From: Spirochaetaceae bacterium
GTDB lineage: Bacteria > Spirochaetota > Spirochaetia > Treponematales > Breznakiellaceae
Reading direction: 5' to 3'
Assembly (NCBI GenBank): GCA_031258625.1
Contig: JAIRMO010000082.1
Location: 1-8,976, forward strand
DNA: 8,976 nt
Made by a program: the position numbers and the translations under genes. How positions within the stretch are numbered: position 1 is the first letter of the stretch; every line of letters starts with the position of its first letter. Positions 1 to 5,343 of this stretch are shown here, in pieces. A model generated the notes under the pieces. It had not been told where the DNA came from. It saw nothing but the letters and a program-made list of their open reading frames with translations, and did not search any database.

Positions 1-881
1 CCGTAGGCGGCCGGCGGGGGCGGGGAGAGAGGGGGCCCCGGCGGGGGCGGAGGGGCGGCGGGTTCGTCCGGAACCGTCACCTCCGTGGCGGTTTCAAAGG
101 CCAACGCATAGCCGGGGCCGACTGCCAGACCGGGGTTCAGGGGGATGGAGAGCCCCCCCCCCGCCAGTACCCGGAGGGCGCCCTCCTCGACGAAGATGGA
201 CTCCTCCGAGCCGGAGATTTGCCCCAGCTCGGCCTGGTTCAGGGGAATATCCCGGCTGAAACCGGATGTCCGCTCGACCATGCCAGTTTTGACAACCAAT
301 TCTTCCGCTTTACCGGAAAATCCCAGTTTGTTTGCTTCCCCGCTTAAAAGGGATTCTAAAAGCAGGGAGGTGGTACCCGGTTCTACCGTAATCAGGCTGG
401 CCCGGATCTTATCCCGCCCCCGCCGGTTCAGGGCTTCGGTAAATTCCCGGAGGTTCCCCCCCCGGAAATCAAAGGAAATCTCCCCTTCTCCCAGGGAAAA
501 GGCATAGGCCCCCCCCTCGACCCGGAAGGATTCCTCCAGGGGGGAAGACAAAAAACGGTCCGCCTGGGCGATCTGTTTGACCGTAAAGTTCCGTTCCTGG
601 GGCACGGCTTCCCGGGTGGCGGTCCCGATAAGCGCCGAATCGTCTGAGGATCGGACCGTCCGATCGTTAAAGGGGTTTTGGAACGAATAGAGGACCCGGG
701 CGCTTTCCCTGAGGGTACTGACCCGCCGGCCTATGTCCTGCCAGTACGTTTTTTGGGTTTCCAGGTTCTCTACATTTTTGTCTATCCGTTCCTTGGGGAT
801 ACGTTCAACCCGCATCAGATCGTCAATGAGTTTTTCGGTATTGAACCGGCTGGTTACCCCCGGCACATATATATCGGACAT
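1..881 (-). CDS. fliD: FliD, flagellar filament cap protein (N-terminal part, runs off left edge)
   Basis: FliD (HAP2) caps the distal end of the flagellar filament and helps flagellin subunits fold into it; in spirochaetes the filament lies in the periplasm. The minus-strand frame is open from the ATG at 881-879 to the window edge, giving 293 codons, so the C-terminal half is missing. The start MSDIYVPGVTSRFNTEKL, followed by DDLMRVERIPKERIDKN (about residues 20-36), is the coiled-coil D0-type segment typical of treponemal FliD. A heptad-like helix runs to about residue 65. Residues 271-293 form a proline-rich stretch with runs of five and four prolines. The coding strand carries G-runs of 10, 8 and 8 bases. 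The gene follows flaG after only 26 bases, so the two are probably cotranscribed. The nearest Shine-Dalgarno-like word, AGGAA, lies rather far (about 14 bases) before the ATG, so initiation may be weak or coupled to flaG. Family assignment is secure; the exact start is likely. Confidence 0.93.
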   Translation of the reverse strand, partial: MSDIYVPGVTSRFNTEKLIDDLMRVERIPKERIDKNVENLETQKTYWQDIGRRVSTLRESARVLYSFQNPFNDRTVRSSDDSALIGTATREAVPQERNFTVKQIAQADRFLSSPLEESFRVEGGAYAFSLGEGEISFDFRGGNLREFTEALNRRGRDKIRASLITVEPGTTSLLLESLLSGEANKLGFSGKAEELVVKTGMVERTSGFSRDIPLNQAELGQISGSEESIFVEEGALRVLAGGGLSIPLNPGLAVGPGYALAFETATEVTVPDEPAAPPPPPGPPLSPPPPAAY

Positions 882-907
882 GGCCTGTCTTTACGTTCCT
901 TTTCCCC

Positions 908-1300
908 CTATATCCGTTCATCAAAAAGGAAACCCAGGGTTTCCTTGATTTTTCCATGAAGCCGTTGAAGTTCTTCCGGGGGAAGCACCTTGATTACCTT
1001 ATCGGTTTCAGGGTCGATTACCTTGACCGTAATCTCGTGGGACTCGTAATCCACCATAAATTTGAGTTTTTTATTAAACGCGAGACTAATTCGTTCAAGA
1101 TCCGCCGCGGTAGTTTTGATATCTACCATATCCCGATTTCCCGGCAGGGATGATTCAAATTTTTCAAAAGCGGCTTTTTGTTCCGCCGTTCGGCCTTGGG
1201 CGGGCATCGGTTGACGCCGCACGGCCCCTCGATCCTGCGGGAGTTCCTGTTGTGAAACCAGATTTATTCCGCTTCTTACAACGGCAAATTGAATACCCAT
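908..1300 (-). CDS. flaG: FlaG family flagellar protein
   Basis: This small protein of 130 residues belongs to the FlaG family, found next to fliD in many bacteria and thought to influence filament length or capping; its biochemical role is not settled. The C-terminal half shows the family core: LKFMVDYESHEITVKVID, then ETDKVIKVLPPEELQRL, then an amphipathic tail. The N-terminal half (about residues 15-60) is charged, glutamine- and proline-containing and probably disordered. I chose the ATG at 1300 because AAGGGGG (1306-1312) sits 5 bases before it. The frame stays open to a double ATG at 1381, which would add 27 residues (KPVFLQKRTPGRR and so on), but that extension is basic, poorly conserved in appearance and lacks a strong ribosome binding site. 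The stop is 26 bases before the fliD start, consistent with one transcript. Confidence 0.88.
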   Translation of the reverse strand: MGIQFAVVRSGINLVSQQELPQDRGAVRRQPMPAQGRTAEQKAAFEKFESSLPGNRDMVDIKTTAADLERISLAFNKKLKFMVDYESHEITVKVIDPETDKVIKVLPPEELQRLHGKIKETLGFLFDERI

Positions 1301-1305
1301 CGGTA

Positions 1306-1312
1306 CCCCCTT
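1306..1312 (-). promoter_or_regulatory. Shine-Dalgarno site fixing the flaG start
   Basis: On the minus strand AAGGGGG lies 5 bases ahead of the ATG at 1300. It is the best ribosome binding site in this frame and supports the shorter 130-residue FlaG over the start at 1381. Confidence 0.6.
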
Positions 1313-1503
1313 GTAACGGGCGCCTGTATCCTCAATACGGCGTCCCGGGGTTCTTTTTTGGAGGAAAACCGGTTTCATCATTCGACCTGTTAAAACCGCT
1401 TCGACCCGCCAAAACAGTCCCCATCCTCATCAAGTTATTTCCGCATTATCAACGGAAATTGTTAGAAGCCCGGGCGAATAAGACCTGACGTTTTATTCTC
1501 CCA

Positions 1504-1546
1504 CGAACCTTCGGTTGCGAACCTTCGGTTGCGAACCTTCGGTTCG
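1504..1546. repeat. Three-copy 14-base tandem repeat with hairpin potential
   Basis: The unit GAACCTTCGGTTGC occurs at 1505-1518 and 1519-1532, with a third copy from 1533 whose last two bases differ (TTCG at 1543-1546). Each unit holds AACC-TTC-GGTT, and the third copy forms a 6-base stem CGAACC/GGTTCG. Pairing between copies is also possible, so the array can fold in alternative registers. It lies in the presumed leader of flaG-fliD. It is too short and has no spacers, so it is not a CRISPR. Confidence 0.85.
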
Positions 1547-1592
1547 ATAAAAAACAACCCATTCGATTATGCTATTTTTACACGATCCTTTA

Positions 1593-1612
1593 AGGGCTTT
1601 TTCAAAAGCCCT
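1593..1612. repeat. Perfect 9-base inverted repeat
   Basis: AGGGCTTTT (1593-1601), a TC spacer, then AAAAGCCCT (1604-1612). It is downstream of the flaB terminator. Neither side is followed by a T-run long enough for a standard intrinsic terminator, so it may be a backup terminator, a processing site or a protein-binding site. Confidence 0.6.
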
Positions 1613-1636
1613 CCTTTGGAAAAACCGCGTTATTTT

Positions 1637-1669
1637 AAAAAAAGGCGGAGGAAGGCGCGAACTTCCCCG
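1637..1669 (-). terminator. Intrinsic terminator after the second flaB
   Basis: On the minus strand, CGGGGAAG (1669-1662) pairs with CTTCC-T-CCG (1654-1646), giving 8 base pairs with one bulged T around the loop TTCGCGC. Two C residues follow, then seven T residues (1643-1637). It begins 68 bases after the flaB stop codon. A GC-rich stem followed at once by a T-run is the standard factor-independent terminator layout, so flagellin transcripts probably end largely here, ahead of flaG. Confidence 0.75.
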
Positions 1670-1737
1670 TCCCGCGTTTTAAAAGGCGACGTCCAGAGGT
1701 CTCTTATCACGCTTAAGAATTAATAATAATACCCGGA

Positions 1738-2592
1738 TTAACCAAGGAGTTGTAACACCGACTGGGTCTGCACATTGGCCTGGGCCAACATAGCGTTCCC
1801 CGCCTGGGACAGAATCTGATCCTTGGTATAGGTTACCATTTCCGACGCCATATCCGCGTCCCGAATCCGGGATTCGGCGGCCTGAAGATTTTCCGCCGCA
1901 ATGGCAACGCCGTCGGAGGCCATTTCAAACCGGTTCTGATACGCGCCGAGATCGGCCCGTTGCTTCGAAATTTGCCGCAACGCGGAATCGATTGTGCCAA
2001 TAGCCTTGTTTGCGTCCTCAGGGGTGGCAATCGTGATGATTCCCGATTCACCTTGGGTGTTCTGCAAACCGAGAGCCTGGGCGGTCATGGTACCGATAAA
2101 GACCCGTTCATTTTGGTCCATATTGGCCCCGACCTGGAACGACATAACCCGGTTGGTTACCGAATCCTGGGCAAAAGCTCCGGTCATGATATTCATCCCG
2201 TTAAATTGAGCGTGGCTCGCGATACGGTTGACCTCATCGACCAATTGGGACACTTCTACCTGGATCTGCATCCGATCCTCATCGGTATAAATACCGTTGG
2301 CGGACTGTACCGACAGTTCCCGCAGACGATGCAGAATATCCTGAGTCTCCTGAAGATAACCTTCAGAAGTTTGAATAAAGGATACGCCGTTCTGAATATT
2401 GCGCTCCGCCTGATTTAAGCCCCGGATCTGGCTCCGCATTTTTTCGGAAACCGCCAGTCCCGACGCGTCATCCCCGGCCCGGTTGATCCGTTCGCCGGAG
2501 CTCAAGCGTTCAACGCTTTTTGCTACATCGGCCTGGGTCACTCCAAGGCTGCGGTTGGCGTATAAGGCGCTCATATTATGATTAATGATCAT
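1738..2592 (-). CDS. flaB: FlaB-type flagellar filament core protein (second copy)
   Basis: Flagellin of 284 residues that polymerises into the core of the spirochaetal periplasmic filament. It has the N-terminal D0/D1 flagellin domain ([16 protein letters not shown], then [20 protein letters not shown] at about 30-49 and [11 protein letters not shown]) and the C-terminal domain ([18 protein letters not shown] at about 232-249, ending QSVLQLLG). The centre, about residues 140-190, is short with no D2/D3 outer domain, as is usual for FlaB. There is no signal peptide, as expected for type III export. The Shine-Dalgarno word GGAGG sits about 7 bases before the ATG at 2592. Compared with the neighbouring copy it lacks the SMWLH segment before GANMDQ, having MSFQV instead, and is two residues shorter. 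FlaB paralogues usually coassemble. Which T. pallidum paralogue (FlaB1, 2 or 3) it matches best I cannot decide. Confidence 0.96.
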   Translation of the reverse strand: MIINHNMSALYANRSLGVTQADVAKSVERLSSGERINRAGDDASGLAVSEKMRSQIRGLNQAERNIQNGVSFIQTSEGYLQETQDILHRLRELSVQSANGIYTDEDRMQIQVEVSQLVDEVNRIASHAQFNGMNIMTGAFAQDSVTNRVMSFQVGANMDQNERVFIGTMTAQALGLQNTQGESGIITIATPEDANKAIGTIDSALRQISKQRADLGAYQNRFEMASDGVAIAAENLQAAESRIRDADMASEMVTYTKDQILSQAGNAMLAQANVQTQSVLQLLG

Positions 2593-2659
2593 ATATTACC
2601 CTCCATGTGTGCTGATAACCCCGGCTATCCATAGCCAAGGCCGAACCGCAGGACCATTA

Positions 2660-2690
2660 CCCCGAAGGACCTCGCGCCGATCCTCCGGGG
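2660..2690. repeat. Hairpin in the leader of the second flaB
   Basis: CCCCG-A-AGGA (2660-2669) can pair with TCCT-C-CGGGG (2681-2690), 9 pairs with one mismatch around an 11-base loop. It lies 68-98 bases upstream of the flaB start. A smaller perfect hairpin, GGCTAT-CC-ATAGCC, follows at 2623-2636, just before the ribosome binding site region. Confidence 0.5.
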
Positions 2691-2708
2691 CTTTGGATTA
2701 CGGAACGA

Positions 2709-2744
2709 ATCGTTTGTCAGGGGCGTTCACCCCTAAAAAACGAT
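2709..2744. repeat. Two-tier inverted repeat between the flagellin genes
   Basis: An outer arm pair ATCGTTT (2709-2715) / AAACGAT (2738-2744) encloses an inner perfect stem AGGGG (2719-2723) / CCCCT (2730-2734) with loop CGTTCA and a 3x3 internal loop. The word AGGGGCGTT from the inner stem recurs in inverted orientation at 2819-2827. A -35-like TTGACA is on the minus strand at 2784-2779, but no -10 word lies at the usual distance, so I do not call a promoter. Confidence 0.5.
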
Positions 2745-2846
2745 CCCCTCCGTCCTGCACATCAACACAAAGGGTATTTGTCAAAGAACCTTTTCCCCCG
2801 GGAAGCCCTGGGGAAATAAACGCCCCTTAGCCCAAAAAGGACGCTG

Positions 2847-2868
2847 AGGGGATAAAACTTTATCCCCT
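2847..2868. repeat. Perfect 10-base inverted repeat after the first flaB
   Basis: AGGGGATAAA (2847-2856), AC, TTTATCCCCT (2859-2868). It starts 17 bases past the stop codon of the upstream-transcribed flaB (stop at 2886). On the minus strand no T-run follows directly; the first T-run (five T) comes 9 bases later. It could be a weak terminator, or a 3' stabilising or processing hairpin that sets the ratio of the two flagellins. Confidence 0.6.
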
Positions 2869-2885
2869 TCTTATAATGTAATGTC

Positions 2886-3746
2886 CTATTGGAGAAGTTG
2901 CAAGACCGATGCGGTCCTTTGGTTCGCCTGGGCCAGCATGGCCGTCCCCGACTGAGAGAGGATCTGATCCCGGGTATAGGCAACCATCTGGTTGGCCATA
3001 TTGGTGTCCCGAATCCGGGATTCCGACGCCTGCAGGTTCTCCGCCCCTATGTCCAGGCCGACAATGGCATGTTCCAGCCGGTTCTGATAGGCGCCCAGAT
3101 CCGCCCGCTGCTTACTGATCACCCGCAGGGCGGTGTCCAAGGTCCCGATGGCCCGGTTGGAATCTTCCGGGGTTTCGAGGCTGACGAAGGACTGATCCCC
3201 GACGTTGCGGAGCCCCAGTCCTGCGGAGGTCATGGTACCGACAAAAACCTGCTCCCGCTGATCCATATTTGCGCCGATGTGGAGCCACATGGAAGCGGTA
3301 ACGAGATTATCCCCGGTCTGACGGGCAAACCGGCCGGTCAGCATATTCATCCCGTTAAACTGGGCGTGGCTGGCTATCCGGTCGATTTCATCCACCAGTT
3401 GGGATACTTCCACCTGGATCTGCATCCGATCCTCCTCGGTATAGATACCGTTGGCGGATTGTACCGCCAATTCCCGGATCCGCTGCAGGATGTCCTGGCT
3501 TTCCTGTAAGTAACCTTCGGTGGTCTGGATGAAGGAAATACCGTTGGCGGCGTTGGCGGAGGCCTGGTTCAATCCCCGGATCTGGCTCCGCATTTTTTCG
3601 GAAACCGCGAGACCGGAAGCATCGTCTCCCGCCCGGTTGATACGAAGCCCCGAAGAGAGCTTCTCCATGGATTTGGTGAGATTACTGTGGGTAACCTTGA
3701 GGGACCTGTCGGCGAACATCGCGCTCAGGTTGTGGTTGATGATCAT
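2886..3746 (-). CDS. flaB: FlaB-type flagellar filament core protein (first copy)
   Basis: Flagellin of 286 residues, building block of the periplasmic filament core. It shows the D0/D1 N-terminal domain ([36 protein letters not shown] at about 30-49; [20 protein letters not shown] at about 115-134) and the C-terminal domain ([18 protein letters not shown] at about 234-251, ending SVLQLLQ). The middle carries [14 protein letters not shown] (about 151-164), typical of treponemal FlaB proteins. There is no outer D2/D3 domain and no signal peptide. A perfect ribosome binding site, AAGGAGG, precedes the ATG at 3746 by a few bases, in keeping with very high expression. It is the first gene of the flagellar block and is separated from rhaA by 308 AT-rich bases, so it should have its own promoter. 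It is a clear paralogue of the next flaB, 293 bases downstream. Confidence 0.97.
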   Translation of the reverse strand: MIINHNLSAMFADRSLKVTHSNLTKSMEKLSSGLRINRAGDDASGLAVSEKMRSQIRGLNQASANAANGISFIQTTEGYLQESQDILQRIRELAVQSANGIYTEEDRMQIQVEVSQLVDEIDRIASHAQFNGMNMLTGRFARQTGDNLVTASMWLHIGANMDQREQVFVGTMTSAGLGLRNVGDQSFVSLETPEDSNRAIGTLDTALRVISKQRADLGAYQNRLEHAIVGLDIGAENLQASESRIRDTNMANQMVAYTRDQILSQSGTAMLAQANQRTASVLQLLQ

Positions 3747-3817
3747 GTCATCCTCCTTGATAATATCTACCGCGTGGCATCCTTGCCTTCGGTTGTGGTT
3801 AAGTATTTTTTTTAAAC

Positions 3818-3855
3818 GCCGATATTGGATATATCGGCCCCCGGGAAACCCATTA
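3818..3855 (-). promoter_or_regulatory. Candidate flagellar promoter or operator before the first flaB
   Basis: GCCGATAT (3818-3825), spacer TGGAT, ATATCGGC (3831-3838) is a perfect 8-base inverted repeat. Read on the minus strand, GCCGATAT at 3838-3831 matches 7 of 8 bases of the sigma-28 -10 consensus GCCGATAA. A TAAT (3855-3852) lies 13 bases upstream, whereas the consensus is TAAA with about 15 bases between, so the -35 match is imperfect. The gene is a flagellin, a standard sigma-28 target. The predicted leader would be about 80 bases. Promoter status is inference. Confidence 0.4.
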
Positions 3856-3903
3856 CCGCGAATCCAAGGCCCGCCGGGTAAAAAAAAACTTAGCCATTTC
3901 TTA

Positions 3904-3925
3904 TTTCGGTATTTTATTACCGAAA
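3904..3925. repeat. Perfect 8-base inverted repeat
   Basis: TTTCGGTA (3904-3911), TTTTAT, TACCGAAA (3918-3925). It is about midway between rhaA and flaB. On the minus strand it is followed by ATAAGAAATGG rather than a T-run, so it is not a clear terminator; it could serve as a terminator remnant or a protein-binding site. Confidence 0.55.
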
Positions 3926-4054
3926 CTTGAGTGTTTTATATAAAATTTCAAACCACTCCCTATCAATATATCCCTAATTCCGAAAAAAAACAATAGAAAA
4001 TCCCCGCAAAAAACAGAAAAAAGGCTTTTACGGCATTTTTCTTACCGCTTTCCC

Positions 4055-5329
4055 TTAGGTTCTTTTGAAAAGGGTGGTTTTTTCGTATTCCTCCACCGGG
4101 GCCAGCCAATCGGTTCCCACCGGTACCCCCGCCTCAAGGCAGAGTTTGTCCCAAACCGCGGGGAAGGGGAAGGTTTTTAGTTCTTCCATCAGGGCGAGCC
4201 GCTCGTGGTTTTTACCGGCCTTTTCCGCTTCCACGAGGAGTTTGGTGGGTTCCAGCAGGGCTTCCAGGATGCCCTTCCGCAGGCTTCGGGTGCCGATGGT
4301 CCACGCGGCGATACGGTTTATGGAGGCGTCAAAGAAATCCAGGGCCAGATCAATGCGATCCAGGGCGTTTTGCCGGAAAATTTCCCGGCAGACTTCCCGT
4401 AATTCATCGGAATATATGGCCACATGGTCCGAATCCCACCGGAGTCCCCGGCTAAAATGGATCAGCACCCCCGGGGTAAAGAGGAGAACCGCGGATATTT
4501 TATCGGAAATAACTTCGGTTGGGTGGAAATGTCCCATATCAAGGCATAGTTTTACCTGGTTTTTTGCCGCGTATCCCAGATAAAACTCGTGGGAGCCCAC
4601 CACATAGGCCTCGCTGCCTATGCCGAAGAGTTTACATTCCACCGCGTCGGTAATGGTTGTAGCGTCCAGGGGGACGGCGAGGATCTCGTCCAGGGCGTCC
4701 CGCAGCCGGAGCCGGGGGCCGTGCCGGTCCGCGGGAAGGTCCTTGGACCCGTCGGGGATCCAGATATCGTTTACCGAGGGGGAACCCTGGTTTGCCCCAA
4801 AGGCCGAGGCGATCCGCCGGGACGCGATGCCGTGGCGGATCCAGAATTTGCGGATCTTCGGGTCGGCGCTGGAAAGGGTGCCGTTGCCGGCCAGGGCGTG
4901 GGAAAAAAAGGAGGGGTTAAAATCCAGGGGGATCTTCTTTTTCTTGGACCAGGCCATCCATTTTTGGAAGTGTTCCGGCTCCAGCTCGTCCCGTCCTACT
5001 TTTTTATTGCCCGTCTCGGCGTAGAACATGTGGAGGTTGAAACGTTTTTTTCCCGGTATCAGGGAAAAGGCGAATTCCGCGTCCGCCCGGAGTTCCTCCC
5101 CGTTCCGGGCCCGGCCGGGATAATTACCGGTGGCGAGGATCCCCCCTCCGGTAATACCCTCGGCACCCTCGAAGCCGGTTACATCATCCCCCTGCCAGCA
5201 GTTCACGGAAACCGGTACGTTCAGGGCGGCTTTAATGGCCTTATCCGTATTAATTCCAACCTTTGCGTAAACCTCCTTTGCCAAGCCGTAGGCTTGTTCC
5301 AAGGATTCTTTCGTTTGATAGGGCTTCAT
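4055..5329 (-). CDS. rhaA: L-rhamnose isomerase
   Basis: RhaA interconverts L-rhamnose and L-rhamnulose in the cytoplasm, the first step of rhamnose breakdown, using divalent metal in a TIM-barrel active site. The 424 residues match the length of E. coli RhaA (419) and align throughout: VSVNCWQGDDVTGFE (about 40-54), LATGNYPGRARN (65-76), LDFNPSFFSH (135-144), WIPDGSKD (190-197). The metal and substrate residues are present in DAVECKLFGIGSEAY (Glu231), LCLDMGHFHPTEVISDKISA (Asp264, His267, His269), RWDSDHV (Asp299, Asp301) and LALDFFDASINRIAAW (Asp331). An excellent ribosome binding site, AGGAGGAG, sits just before the ATG at 5329. The start lies 14 bases after the aldolase stop, with the ribosome binding site in that gap, so the two genes form an operon. 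The product feeds rhamnulokinase, not seen here, and then the aldolase. Confidence 0.97.
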   Translation of the reverse strand: MKPYQTKESLEQAYGLAKEVYAKVGINTDKAIKAALNVPVSVNCWQGDDVTGFEGAEGITGGGILATGNYPGRARNGEELRADAEFAFSLIPGKKRFNLHMFYAETGNKKVGRDELEPEHFQKWMAWSKKKKIPLDFNPSFFSHALAGNGTLSSADPKIRKFWIRHGIASRRIASAFGANQGSPSVNDIWIPDGSKDLPADRHGPRLRLRDALDEILAVPLDATTITDAVECKLFGIGSEAYVVGSHEFYLGYAAKNQVKLCLDMGHFHPTEVISDKISAVLLFTPGVLIHFSRGLRWDSDHVAIYSDELREVCREIFRQNALDRIDLALDFFDASINRIAAWTIGTRSLRKGILEALLEPTKLLVEAEKAGKNHERLALMEELKTFPFPAVWDKLCLEAGVPVGTDWLAPVEEYEKTTLFKRT

Positions 5330-5343
5330 GGTTACTCCTCCTG

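Larger units (their letters stand above)
1301..1737 (-). other. Intergenic region between second flaB and flaG
   Basis: These 437 bases carry no convincing gene. Reading in the direction of transcription they contain the flaB terminator (1669-1637), a 9-base perfect inverted repeat (1612-1593), a possible -10 word CATAAT at 1571-1566 without a good -35 partner, then the 14-base tandem repeats (1546-1504) and finally the open stretch before flaG. If transcription of flaG-fliD starts near the -10 word, the leader would be about 260 bases and would include the repeats. No sigma-28 promoter match was found by eye. Confidence 0.5.
3747..4054 (-). other. Intergenic region between rhaA and first flaB
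   Basis: No gene is visible in these 308 bases, which are AT-rich compared with the genes. After the rhaA stop, the minus strand shows only a weak hairpin (4048-4030, 5 pairs with two wobbles) with a run of six T residues some bases later (4022-4017), a poor terminator candidate. Then come a perfect 8-base inverted repeat at 3904-3925, a run of nine T residues near 3887, and the GCCGATAT palindrome at 3818-3838. The strong ribosome binding site lies at the flaB end. Confidence 0.5.

Noticed and set aside
1301..1381. N-terminal extension of FlaG to the double ATG at 1381
   Set aside because: The internal ATG at 1300 has a far better ribosome binding site, and the extension looks basic and unlike FlaG proteins. 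It is not fully excluded.
1504..1546. Possible CRISPR or attachment site
   Set aside because: Repeats are adjacent with no spacers, only 14 bases long, with no cas genes or integrase nearby.
1529..1723. A 64-codon plus-strand frame between flaB and flaG
   Set aside because: It starts inside the tandem repeat with TTG, has no ribosome binding site and runs across the terminator hairpin.
2756..2784. Sigma-70 promoter for the second flaB based on a perfect TTGACA
   Set aside because: No acceptable -10 hexamer at 16-18 bases spacing (TGTGCA at 17).
2889..3509. A 206-codon plus-strand frame antisense to the first flaB
   Set aside because: Shadow of the conserved flagellin; a similar shadow exists opposite the second flaB, as expected from paralogous sequence.
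4017..4048. Intrinsic terminator after rhaA
   Set aside because: The stem is only 5 pairs with two wobbles and the T-run is not adjacent; too weak to annotate as a terminator.
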